Positions 1 through 7,412 of a stretch of 8,103 nucleotides of DNA are shown here, in pieces. The position numbers and the translations under genes were made by a program. Source of the stretch: an uncultured Gammaproteobacteria bacterium (lineage in GTDB: Bacteria > Pseudomonadota > Gammaproteobacteria > GCA-002705445 > GCA-002716945); assembly GCA_913046125.1 (NCBI GenBank), contig CAJWRL010000036.1, forward strand, positions 1 to 8,103, written 5' to 3'. The notes beneath the pieces were generated by a model that worked only from the letters and a program-made list of their open reading frames with translations, made no database searches and had not been told where the DNA came from. The stretch's first letter is position 1; each line of letters opens with the position of its first letter.

Positions 1-851
1 AAGAGGCATACGATCGCAACTTTATTGGAGATAGTATTTTGGGTTCTAATGTTTCTATAAACATCATTCCATTAATAGGCGCTGGTGCTTATATAGTTGG
101 AGAAGAGACCGCAATGCTTGAATCTATCGAGGGGAAAAGAGGTATGCCCAGAATTAAACCACCATTTCCAGCAGTTCAAGGACTTTATGGCAAGCCTACG
201 ATAATAAATAATACAGAAACCATAGCATCAGTCCCATATATCATAAAAAATGGAATAGATTGGTACAAAAATTTAGGTGCGGGTGATGCACATGGAGTAA
301 AAATGTTTTGTATGAGTGGGCATCTCAACAGACCAAAAGTTATAGAGGCGCCATTGGGAACACCATTTTCAAAGTTATTAGATGAGTGTAATGGAGTACT
401 AAATGACAAAAAACTAAAAGCTGTTATACCTGGGGGATCATCTGTACCTGTTGTTAAAGGTGAGGTTATAATGGACACCCCAATGGATTATGAGCCTCTG
501 ATGAAAATTGGCACTATGCTAGGGTCAGGCGGTGTAATTGTAATGGATGAAACAACATGTATGGTATCTGTTCTCGAACGCATATCTAGATTTTATTACG
601 CTGAATCGTGCGGTCAATGCACGCCATGTCGTGAGGGAACTGGCTGGCTCTATAAAACACTTGTAAAAATAAGAGCAGGTCAAGGAGATCAATCAGATCT
701 AGATTTACTTAATAGAGTTGCTAATCAAATTGAAGGACATTGCATATGTGCTCTGGGTGATGCCGCGGCTATGCCCGTAAAAAGCTTTCTCTCAAACTTT
801 TGGAATGAGTTCGAGTACTATGTAGAAAAAAAGCAATCAATGATTATTTAA
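1..851 (+). CDS. nuoF: NADH-quinone oxidoreductase subunit F (NuoF), 5'-truncated by window edge
   Basis: NuoF binds FMN and NADH and passes hydride-derived electrons to [4Fe-4S] cluster N3 at the tip of complex I's cytoplasmic arm. The reading frame is open from base 3 (EAYDRNFIGD...), so the gene begins before the window; the TTG at 39 is not a real start. About 282 residues are present, the C-terminal two-thirds of a family normally about 420-450 long. Visible motifs are the NADH/FMN-site glycine-rich segment GAGAYIVGEETA (codons 81-116), the KPPFPA and GLYGKPTIINNTET blocks, and the N3 ligands: CxxCxxC in ESCGQCTPCREGT (Cys codons at 609, 618, 627) followed by the fourth Cys at 747 in HCICALGD. 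The last spacing is x39, as in the family. Oddity: the motif has Val (codon 96-98) where Cys is usual. The TAA stop at 849-851 directly abuts the nuoG ATG. Identity is essentially certain. Confidence 0.98.
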   Translation, partial: EAYDRNFIGDSILGSNVSINIIPLIGAGAYIVGEETAMLESIEGKRGMPRIKPPFPAVQGLYGKPTIINNTETIASVPYIIKNGIDWYKNLGAGDAHGVKMFCMSGHLNRPKVIEAPLGTPFSKLLDECNGVLNDKKLKAVIPGGSSVPVVKGEVIMDTPMDYEPLMKIGTMLGSGGVIVMDETTCMVSVLERISRFYYAESCGQCTPCREGTGWLYKTLVKIRAGQGDQSDLDLLNRVANQIEGHCICALGDAAAMPVKSFLSNFWNEFEYYVEKKQSMII

Positions 852-3086
852 ATGCATATATACATTAATGACACAAAATTAGATGTAAATGAGAATGAGA
901 CTATCATTCAGGTAGCAGATCGTAATGATATTCATATTCCGAGATTTTGCTATCACAAAAGGTTAAGTATAGTAGCAAGTTGTAGAATGTGTCTTGTTGA
1001 CATTGAAAATGTGAAATATCCTCAGCCAGCATGTTCCACGATTGTTAAGGAAGGAATGAGAATAAATACTAATAACAGAACCGCGGAAGCAGCTCAAAAA
1101 AACACAATGGAGTTTCTATTAATTAATCACCCACTTGACTGTCCTGTATGTGATCAAGCCGGAGAGTGTGAGCTTCAAGATGTTTCTCTTGAGCATGGTG
1201 ATTACAAATCTACATACAAAGAATTAAAGCGAACAGTCATTGATAAAAATATTGGCGAACTAGTCCATACAGAAATGACTAGGTGCATACATTGCAGCAG
1301 ATGTGTTAGATTTGGCGAAGAAGTTGCTGGTATAAAAGAACTGGGAATGACCGGGAGGGGTGAAGAAACAAAAATTGAGACTTTTATAAATGAAGGTCTA
1401 TCATCTCAACTTTCTGGTAATGTTATTGACCTATGTCCTGTTGGCGCGCTAAATAATAGTTTATATAAATATAGTGCTCGCACATGGGATTTGAAACAAA
1501 TGCCTTCAATTTCCTCGAACGACTGTCTTGGCTCTAATATTTTTTATCATACATATAAGGATGATATAAAGCGCTGTGTCCCAAAAGAAGATGAAGAAAT
1601 AAATTTATCTTGGTTGTCTGATAATGATCGATTTGGTTACGAGGGGATCAAATCTGAAGATAGAATATTACATCCTTTGATTAGGCGTAATGAAAATCTA
1701 GAGAAAACTGACTTTAATTCTTTAACAGAAAAATTCAGTGAATACTTAGAGAAATACTCATCTGGATCATGTGCCATAATGTCAGCGCAATCATCTTGTG
1801 AGGAAATGTTCCTTTTCCAAGATTTCCTCCGAAATAAAAATGTAAAAAAAATTGATCATAGATCAAAGGAATGTGATTTTAGGTATCAAAAAAATTATCC
1901 TACCATTCCATCGTTTGATATTAAACTTATAGACATACCATCTCTCGATAATATCATAATTGTCGGTGCTAATATCTCAAAAGAGTTTCCCATATTATCT
2001 ATATATTTTAGAGATGCACACAAAAATAATTCTACAAATATATTTTCTCTATCAACATATGAATTTGAGGAGAACTTCCCCTTAGAAAAATCTGAAATTT
2101 TGAATAGTCAAGAGTTAGAAAATTATTTCACCAACTCTAATAAAGAGTCAGATATTCATCTTGAAAAAAGTAAAAAAAATCTTATATTGATTGGACCAGC
2201 TGTTTCATATCTTTGTAATTATTCGAATATTCTAAATAACTTTAGCGAATATGCTAAATCGATCAATGCAAACCTTGCACTATTGGGTGATCAGGCAAAC
2301 ACATCTGGCGCATGGGCTATGGGAATATTGCCTCACAGACTACCTGGAGGAGTTTCTATTGACGGACAGGAAGACAGCTATGAGCTACTGAGTGATAAAG
2401 ATGACCTACTAATAATTTATAATCTTGAGCCAGAGTATGATTTTTCAGATGACAACAGAATTATGGATAAATTAAAGGAATCAAAAGTAAACATTTTCTT
2501 TTCTTCTTACATGACAGAGTCAATAAAAAAATATGCTGATATTGTTTTTCCTTTATCAACTCAAGTTGAGTCAAGTGGCTCTTATTTAAATACAAATAAA
2601 AAGTTGCAACATTACAATAAAATAATCAATCCACTTGGGGAAAGCCGAGAAGGAGCAGATATTCTATTAAGCTTATGTAACACAATGGGTAATGATTATA
2701 CATATAACTCAATTAGAGAGAAGATTAGAAAAATATTAGCTGAGATTAATATTAGTAATAATTATGTTCGAATTAAAAACTTGAAGAAGACTAATAGCTC
2801 TGATTCCTTAGAGAAGATGATCATAAGAAATCCTAATTCAAGTAATCCTACACTCAGAAGATGTAATTCTATAATAAAAACTCATGACAACGATGATTAC
2901 TTTAGTCTGCCATTAGATAAAAGTGTAAGTAGTAATAATAAAATTATATTTAATGAAAAAAATAATCAATTTAAACTCACTATTAAACAGAAAGTTCATT
3001 CTAAACCTGTCAATGCTGTTTTGGTAAAAATAGGTGGAACACATAAACAAAAGATAGGTGCCTACAGTACTGAAGTAGACTTATAA
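852..3086 (+). CDS. nuoG: NADH-quinone oxidoreductase subunit G (NuoG)
   Basis: NuoG is the large iron-sulfur subunit of the peripheral arm and carries electrons from NuoE/F towards NuoI. It has 744 residues. The N-terminal [2Fe-2S] ferredoxin domain has N1b ligands Cys33, Cys44, Cys47 and Cys61 (spacing 10-2-13). Next come the N5 ligands His93, Cys97, Cys100 and Cys106 (HPLDCPVCDQAGEC) and the N4 ligands Cys145, Cys148, Cys151 and Cys195 (spacing 2-2-43). The N7 cysteine set found in the E. coli/Thermus type is absent, as in mitochondrial and many proteobacterial homologues. From about residue 210 a molybdopterin-oxidoreductase-like domain follows, recognisable by SARTWDLKQ, LSWLSDNDRFGYEG, KKIDHRSKECDF and LLGDQANTSGAW; in this family it binds no Mo cofactor. 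The stretch from about 270 to 460 and the last 100 residues are diverged and rich in Asn, Lys and Ser. ATG 852 is right because the ferredoxin domain begins at once (MHIYIND); it follows the nuoF stop without a gap and I see no Shine-Dalgarno. Confidence 0.98.
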   Translation: MHIYINDTKLDVNENETIIQVADRNDIHIPRFCYHKRLSIVASCRMCLVDIENVKYPQPACSTIVKEGMRINTNNRTAEAAQKNTMEFLLINHPLDCPVCDQAGECELQDVSLEHGDYKSTYKELKRTVIDKNIGELVHTEMTRCIHCSRCVRFGEEVAGIKELGMTGRGEETKIETFINEGLSSQLSGNVIDLCPVGALNNSLYKYSARTWDLKQMPSISSNDCLGSNIFYHTYKDDIKRCVPKEDEEINLSWLSDNDRFGYEGIKSEDRILHPLIRRNENLEKTDFNSLTEKFSEYLEKYSSGSCAIMSAQSSCEEMFLFQDFLRNKNVKKIDHRSKECDFRYQKNYPTIPSFDIKLIDIPSLDNIIIVGANISKEFPILSIYFRDAHKNNSTNIFSLSTYEFEENFPLEKSEILNSQELENYFTNSNKESDIHLEKSKKNLILIGPAVSYLCNYSNILNNFSEYAKSINANLALLGDQANTSGAWAMGILPHRLPGGVSIDGQEDSYELLSDKDDLLIIYNLEPEYDFSDDNRIMDKLKESKVNIFFSSYMTESIKKYADIVFPLSTQVESSGSYLNTNKKLQHYNKIINPLGESREGADILLSLCNTMGNDYTYNSIREKIRKILAEINISNNYVRIKNLKKTNSSDSLEKMIIRNPNSSNPTLRRCNSIIKTHDNDDYFSLPLDKSVSSNNKIIFNEKNNQFKLTIKQKVHSKPVNAVLVKIGGTHKQKIGAYSTEVDL

Positions 3087-3088
3087 TT

Positions 3089-4102
3089 ATGGATATTATT
3101 TTTTATATTATTAACACACTTGTGTCGATATTGATGGTTGTTGTACCCTTATTTTTAATCGTAGCATACGTTACATATTCAGAAAGAAAAATTATTGGTT
3201 TTATGCAATCCAGGATGGGTCCAACAAGAGTAGGGCCCTCTGGTCTACTTCAACCCATAGCGGATGTTTTAAAATTAGTTTCTAAAGAAATAATAATACC
3301 TACTAACGCAAATAAAGGTATTTTTCTCACAGCGCCAATGTTAATGCTTGTCCCATCTTTATTGGTCTGGGCTGTGATCCCTTTGTCTGAATTTTTCATT
3401 ATCTCAAATATTAATGCAGGTTTGTTATTTATATTAGCTCTTACTTCACTTAGTGTGTATGGTGTAATTCTTGCTGGATGGGCCTCTAACTCAAAGTATG
3501 CGTTCCTTGGCTCTATGAGATCAGCAGCTCAAATTATTGCATACGAGATAGCTATGGGTTTTGCTCTAGTTGGTGTGTTAATGCTCTCTGGGAGTTTGAA
3601 TTTACAAGTTATAATTCAAGAGCAGTCAGGATCAATACTCAATTGGTTCTGGATTCCTTTATTTCCTCTATTCTTAATTTATTTTATTGCAGGAGTTGCT
3701 GAGACAAACAGAGCACCATTTGATGTATCGGAGGGCGAATCTGAGATTGTGGCTGGTTTTCATGTTGAATACTCTGGCATGGCATTCGCTATGTTTTTCC
3801 TCGCAGAATATATGAATTTAATACTCATAAGCATACTATCAAGTATCATGTTTTTTGGAGGTTGGCTATCGCCTTTTCAAGGAACATTTTTAGATACTTA
3901 TTTCTCCTTTATCCCAGGTTTTGTGTGGCTATCACTCAAAACACTCATTTTTATTTTTATATTTCTATGGTTGAGAGCAACTCTACCGAGATATAGATAC
4001 GATCAAATTATGCGTTTGGGATGGAAGGTTTTTTTACCAATAACATTCTTTTGGCTTACGGTTATAGGTATACTAATATATCTTAAATATTTACCATTAT
4101 AA
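3089..4102 (+). CDS. nuoH: NADH-quinone oxidoreductase subunit H (NuoH)
   Basis: NuoH (ND1 homologue) is the inner-membrane subunit that forms the quinone channel with NuoB/NuoD and begins the line of charged residues linking quinone reduction to proton pumping. At 337 residues it has normal family length and about eight hydrophobic segments. Signatures seen: SERKIIGFMQSRMGPTRVGP at 31-50, LLQPIADVLKLVSKE at 53-67, MRSAAQIIAYEIAMG at 143-157 (Glu153 should match the conserved membrane Glu), and the quinone-loop block AETNRAPFDVSEGESEIVAG at 204-223, followed by FHVEYSGM. The acidic residues Glu215, Glu217 and Glu219 in this loop are kept. RATLPRYRYDQIMRLGWK at 296-313 is also typical. The ATG lies two bases after the nuoG stop with no convincing ribosome binding site, suggesting coupling to nuoG translation. 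Certain identification. Confidence 0.98.
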   Translation: MDIIFYIINTLVSILMVVVPLFLIVAYVTYSERKIIGFMQSRMGPTRVGPSGLLQPIADVLKLVSKEIIIPTNANKGIFLTAPMLMLVPSLLVWAVIPLSEFFIISNINAGLLFILALTSLSVYGVILAGWASNSKYAFLGSMRSAAQIIAYEIAMGFALVGVLMLSGSLNLQVIIQEQSGSILNWFWIPLFPLFLIYFIAGVAETNRAPFDVSEGESEIVAGFHVEYSGMAFAMFFLAEYMNLILISILSSIMFFGGWLSPFQGTFLDTYFSFIPGFVWLSLKTLIFIFIFLWLRATLPRYRYDQIMRLGWKVFLPITFFWLTVIGILIYLKYLPL

Positions 4103-4104
4103 TT

Positions 4105-4587
4105 ATGAATAAGATTATCAAGTTTATAAAAAGTTTATTCTTTCTTGAGATACTGAAAGGACTCAAAATAACAGGTCGTAAATTATCTAAGAAACCAATA
4201 ACAATCCAGTACCCTGAGGAAAAAACGCCACTATCATCAAGATTTAGAGGATTACATGCTCTAAGAAAATATCCTAACGGTGAAGAAAGATGCATTGGTT
4301 GTAAGCTATGCGAGGCTGTATGTCCTGCATTAGCCATTTCAATGGATACCGAGGTGAGGAGTGATAACACTAGAAGAACTACTAAATATGAAATTGATTT
4401 ATTTAAGTGCATTTACTGTGGCTTCTGCGAAGAGGCATGTCCAGTAGACGCAATTGTTGAAACAAGTATATTTGAGTATCATTTTGAGCGCAGGAAAGAT
4501 AGTGTGATGAATAAAATTGATCTTCTCAAAATAGGTGATATGTATGAGAAAGAAGAGCTTAAAGATAGAGAAAAAAATAAATCATGA
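4105..4587 (+). CDS. nuoI: NADH-quinone oxidoreductase subunit I (NuoI)
   Basis: NuoI is the 8Fe ferredoxin-like subunit holding [4Fe-4S] clusters N6a and N6b, which take electrons from NuoG to the terminal cluster N2 beside the quinone pocket. The 160-residue protein has an amphipathic N-terminal helix (about 1-25) that lies on the membrane, then ITIQYPEEKTP, RFRGLHALRKYPNGEERC, and two CxxCxxCxxxCP motifs: Cys63, Cys66, Cys69, Cys73 and Cys102, Cys105, Cys108, Cys112. Each motif supplies three ligands to one cluster and its last Cys to the other. The VETSIFEYH block follows. All eight cysteines are present. Its length and the YPEEKTP and RRTTKYEID blocks are of the mitochondrial/proteobacterial type. 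The ATG is two bases after the nuoH stop; the TGA stop overlaps the nuoJ start in an ATGA. Placement between nuoH and nuoJ is canonical. Confidence 0.98.
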   Translation: MNKIIKFIKSLFFLEILKGLKITGRKLSKKPITIQYPEEKTPLSSRFRGLHALRKYPNGEERCIGCKLCEAVCPALAISMDTEVRSDNTRRTTKYEIDLFKCIYCGFCEEACPVDAIVETSIFEYHFERRKDSVMNKIDLLKIGDMYEKEELKDREKNKS

Positions 4588-5180
4588 ATATTGAACTCAC
4601 AACTTTTTTTATTTTTAGTTTTTTACTAATTGTCACATCTATTAAAGTAATCACATCTTCAAATCCTGTTTTATCTGCAATTTATTTAGTTTTTTCATTT
4701 TTTTTATCTGCAGTATTGTGGCTATTATTAGGCGCTGAATTTTTATCAATCATACTCATTCTGGTATACGTAGGTGCTGTAATGGTATTATTTTTGTTTG
4801 TAGTTATGATGCTTGATATCAATATTGCAAAAAAGAATGCTGCTTACATTAAGTATCTACCAGTCGGTATTGGAGTCTTTGTTATATTTAATGTACTGAT
4901 AATATTCTTTTTTATTAATACTTTTGAGAATATTAATTATAATGCGATCAATAGCATTAATGTCATAAGCGAGAGTAACACCGAAAATCTTGGTTATGTT
5001 TTATTTACTGATTATATTGTCGAATTTGAGATTGCGGGTCTAATTCTTCTACTTGGTATTTTGTCTGCAATCGTTCTTACCTATCGCAAAAATCCAAATA
5101 ATAAATATCAAAATCCAACAGAACAAATTGACGTAGAAAAAAAGGATAGATTGAAAATTATTAAAGGTTTAAAAGAGTAG
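4584..5180 (+). CDS. nuoJ: NADH-quinone oxidoreductase subunit J (NuoJ)
   Basis: NuoJ (ND6 homologue) is a small membrane subunit between the quinone site and the antiporter-like subunits. In the family its third helix contains a pi-bulge implicated in coupling. The 198-residue protein has five hydrophobic segments, roughly at 7-24, 29-48, 52-77, 90-112 and 146-166. The conserved third-helix block GAEFLSIILILVYVGAVMVL (50-69) continues into FLFVVMMLD. The C-terminal helix is preceded by NTENLGYVLFTDYIVEFEIA (132-151), a clear family signature. The charged tail (about 168-198, NPTEQIDVEKKDRLKIIKG) resembles the tail seen in proteobacterial NuoJ and presumably faces the cytoplasm. Its ATG overlaps the nuoI stop by four bases (ATGA), favouring termination-reinitiation. 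It ends with TAG one base before nuoK. The loop at about 113-131 is Asn/Ile-rich, in keeping with the AT bias. Confidence 0.97.
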   Translation: MNIELTTFFIFSFLLIVTSIKVITSSNPVLSAIYLVFSFFLSAVLWLLLGAEFLSIILILVYVGAVMVLFLFVVMMLDINIAKKNAAYIKYLPVGIGVFVIFNVLIIFFFINTFENINYNAINSINVISESNTENLGYVLFTDYIVEFEIAGLILLLGILSAIVLTYRKNPNNKYQNPTEQIDVEKKDRLKIIKGLKE

Positions 5181-5181
5181 C

Positions 5182-5487
5182 ATGATTCCAATAAGCTATT
5201 ATCTTATATTAAGTACTATTATATTCACTTTGTCTGTTGCAGGGATATTCCTAAATAGAAAAAATATACTAGTCCTTCTAATGTCATTAGAGTTAATGTT
5301 TCTATCGGTCAATTTCAACCTAATTACATTAGGAAACTATCTCGGAGATCTCACCGGACAAGTTTTTGTTTTTTTCGTTCTCACTGTTGTAGCTGCTGAG
5401 TCTGCGATTGGCCTTGCACTATTAATTGTGCTTTTCAGAAATAAAAAAACTATAGATGTTGATGATCTGTCGGAGCTTAAGGGTTGA
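5182..5487 (+). CDS. nuoK: NADH-quinone oxidoreductase subunit K (NuoK)
   Basis: NuoK (ND4L homologue) is a three-helix membrane subunit on the proton-translocation axis between NuoJ and NuoN. The 101-residue product has exactly the usual size. Its two functionally important membrane glutamates are present: Glu37 in LLMSLELMFLSVNF and Glu73 in VVAAESAIGLALL, matching E. coli Glu36 and Glu72. The segment LTGQVFVFFVLTVVAAESAI (57-76) is the strongest family signature. The helices are about 5-24, 29-49 and 60-86. The ATG follows the nuoJ TAG after one base; only weak purine-rich sequence (AGAG at 5174-5177) precedes it. The TGA stop at 5485-5487 overlaps the TTG start of nuoL. Confidence 0.98.
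   Translation: MIPISYYLILSTIIFTLSVAGIFLNRKNILVLLMSLELMFLSVNFNLITLGNYLGDLTGQVFVFFVLTVVAAESAIGLALLIVLFRNKKTIDVDDLSELKG
5472..5475 (+). promoter_or_regulatory. Shine-Dalgarno GGAG that fixes the nuoL TTG start
   Basis: GGAG lies 8 bases before the TTG at 5484, inside the last codons of nuoK. It is the clearest ribosome binding site in the window. Since the nuoL frame has a TAA at 5478-5480, only two sense codons (GGG, TTG) come before residue 2, so this site and the TTG form a consistent initiation region. Confidence 0.7.
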
Positions 5488-7412
5488 TCGCACTAACTCT
5501 TATATTATTGCTGTCACCACTGATTGGAACTCTACTTTTATTGTTTTGTCAAAACTCATCTAAAGACTTAACTGTACTCATTTCAAACATTTCTATTCTG
5601 ATTGCTTTCTTGTTATCATTATTTCTCCTTTATCTTTTTTATTCGTCCAATCCAGGGCCTATATCAGCTAATTTTTTAACATTTGCTGATACAAAACTAT
5701 TTTCTTTACACTTTGGTATCTACATTGATTCCTTAGCATTAATTATGAGCACGGTGGTTACATCAGTGTCGCTATTAGTTCATTATTATTCAATCTCGTA
5801 TATGAAGGACGATACATCATTTAATAGATTTTTTATTTATACTAACTTTTTCACATTTTCCATGCTCTTGATAGTTTTCGCTAATAATTTTTTACAGCTT
5901 TTCATCGGTTGGGAGCTAGTAGGCTTATCATCATACTTACTAATAGGTTTTTGGATAAAAAAAGAATCTGCTATTAAGGCGAACTATAAAGCCTTTCTAG
6001 TAAACAGAGTGGGTGATATTGGATTACTGTTAGGCCTATGTTTAATACTACTCTCATACAATACAACAGATTATAATCAAATATTTCAAATTAAAAATTC
6101 AATTAACATGGATAGTGTTAGTATATTCGGATTTACATTTAATGCACTGAGCGCAATCTGCTTACTTTTATTTATTGGAGCTATGGCAAAATCTGCACAA
6201 GTGCCTTTACAATTTTGGTTACCTGACTCAATGGAAGGACCTACTCCAATCTCAGCGTTAATTCATGCAGCAACTATGGTTACTGCTGGAATTTACATGG
6301 TCGCCCGTCTCTCGCCATTATATGAGCTTACTGATGGAGTTTCAATTTTCATACTTTATGTTGGGTCAATTACAGCGTTTTTCCTAGGATTAGTGGCCCT
6401 AGTTCAAAATGATATAAAAAGAATAATAGCCTATTCTACCATATCTCAATTAGGATATATGACTGCGGCTTTAGGTGCATCATTATACTCACTAGCGATG
6501 TTTCACTTAATTACACACGCTTTTTTCAAAGCTCTTTTATTTTTATGTGCGGGATCGATCATTATTAAATGTCACCATGAGCAAGATATTAGAAAAATAG
6601 GAGGCCTGAGAAAATATATGCCAATAACATATCTAGCTTTTATGTATGCATCTCTATCATTGATAGGGTTCCCTATAACATCTGGTTTTTACTCAAAAGA
6701 ATCAATCATCGATGCAATAGGATATTTTGGACATACAATACCATATCTGATGTTGCTATTATCGATATTTACAACAACATTATATACTTCCAAAATATTC
6801 TTCAAAGTTTTCTTTGGTGAATCTACTTTACCTAAAGAAGAACAGAATGAAAATCCTAGTAATGAAAACGATAGGCAAATGCTACTTCCGTTATTCATTT
6901 TAACAGCTCCATCTGTATTTCTGGGACTTTTTATTTATGATCCACTTATGATAGGAATTCTTTTTCAAAACTCACTTGCAGCAAATGAGCTTATGGTATC
7001 ATTTTATAATGGTTACGTTATTAACTCCTTTAAATTCTTCCTTCATTCGTTTACTACTATAAATTTCTTGATTTTAATCATAGGTTTGATTTTCAGTTAC
7101 TTATACTATTATAAAAAAGCATTCAGTATAAACGCACCGCGCTTTATCAAATCAGCTCTTACAAAAGAATATGGATTTGAGAGCTTATCTTCATACTTCA
7201 TACCCAAGGTCCAGAATATTTTTACAAAATATCTGTGGAGAAAGATCGATATTTCTACAATCGATAATGGTTTAATTAATAATACATCAAGTTTTATTAA
7301 TAACCTATCCAGTAAAATGAAAAAACTACAAACTGGATTTATTTATCATTACTCTCTGATAATCATATCTGCATTAATCTTTTTATTGATACTTATGAGG
7401 GTAACCTACTAA
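5484..7412 (+). CDS. nuoL: NADH-quinone oxidoreductase subunit L (NuoL), TTG start
   Basis: NuoL (ND5 homologue) is the distal antiporter-like subunit of the membrane arm, with a long lateral helix running back along the arm. The 642-residue protein is within the family's usual range and has about 16 hydrophobic segments. Key residues seen: Glu144 in FIGWELVGLSSYLLIG, Lys236 in GAMAKSAQVPLQFWLPDSME, His261 in LIHAATMVTAGIYMVARL, and His341, His345 and Lys349 in FHLITHAFFKALLFL. Lys405 lies in SGFYSKESI; the residue after it is Glu406, where Asp is commoner. The C-terminal part (about 440-642) fits the lateral helix and final anchor helix but is poorly conserved. The start is TTG because a TAA at 5478-5480 closes the frame just upstream and the next Met is at residue 88, inside the fold. 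The TTG overlaps the nuoK TGA by four bases and has a GGAG 8 bases upstream. Confidence 0.97.
   Translation: MIALTLILLLSPLIGTLLLLFCQNSSKDLTVLISNISILIAFLLSLFLLYLFYSSNPGPISANFLTFADTKLFSLHFGIYIDSLALIMSTVVTSVSLLVHYYSISYMKDDTSFNRFFIYTNFFTFSMLLIVFANNFLQLFIGWELVGLSSYLLIGFWIKKESAIKANYKAFLVNRVGDIGLLLGLCLILLSYNTTDYNQIFQIKNSINMDSVSIFGFTFNALSAICLLLFIGAMAKSAQVPLQFWLPDSMEGPTPISALIHAATMVTAGIYMVARLSPLYELTDGVSIFILYVGSITAFFLGLVALVQNDIKRIIAYSTISQLGYMTAALGASLYSLAMFHLITHAFFKALLFLCAGSIIIKCHHEQDIRKIGGLRKYMPITYLAFMYASLSLIGFPITSGFYSKESIIDAIGYFGHTIPYLMLLLSIFTTTLYTSKIFFKVFFGESTLPKEEQNENPSNENDRQMLLPLFILTAPSVFLGLFIYDPLMIGILFQNSLAANELMVSFYNGYVINSFKFFLHSFTTINFLILIIGLIFSYLYYYKKAFSINAPRFIKSALTKEYGFESLSSYFIPKVQNIFTKYLWRKIDISTIDNGLINNTSSFINNLSSKMKKLQTGFIYHYSLIIISALIFLLILMRVTY
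7397..7401 (+). promoter_or_regulatory. Probable Shine-Dalgarno GAGGG for nuoM
   Basis: GAGGG lies within the last codons of nuoL, 11 bases before the nuoM ATG at 7413. The spacing is a little long, but it is the best purine-rich match before this start. Confidence 0.45.

Noticed and set aside
39..41. TTG at 39 as the start of nuoF
   Set aside because: The same frame is open and codes for conserved NuoF sequence (EAYDRNFIGD) from base 3, so the gene simply begins before the window.
185..478. Minus-strand open frame of 97 codons within nuoF
   Set aside because: It lies fully antisense to strongly conserved nuoF codons, shows no recognisable domain, and is explained as a shadow frame.
3082..3087. 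Perfect -10-like TATAAT just before nuoH (and again at 4098-4103 before nuoI)
   Set aside because: No TTGACA-like -35 lies about 17 bases upstream of either, and a start about 7 bases downstream would fall after the ATG. The hexamer arises from Leu TTA + TAA stop + TT.
4083..4412. Minus-strand open frame of 109 codons over the nuoH end and nuoI
   Set aside because: It is antisense to the NuoI cluster motifs and its translation has no family signature; shadow of nuoI.
4573..4616. A/T-only inverted repeat (9-base arms, 4573-4581 and 4608-4616) flanking the nuoJ start, followed by T-rich sequence
   Set aside because: The stem has no G-C pair, the loop is 26 bases, and it sits across two coding regions. 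It is not a credible terminator and is expected by chance in such AT-rich DNA.
6689..6898. Minus-strand open frame of 69 codons within nuoL
   Set aside because: It is short, antisense to nuoL and without any recognisable motif.
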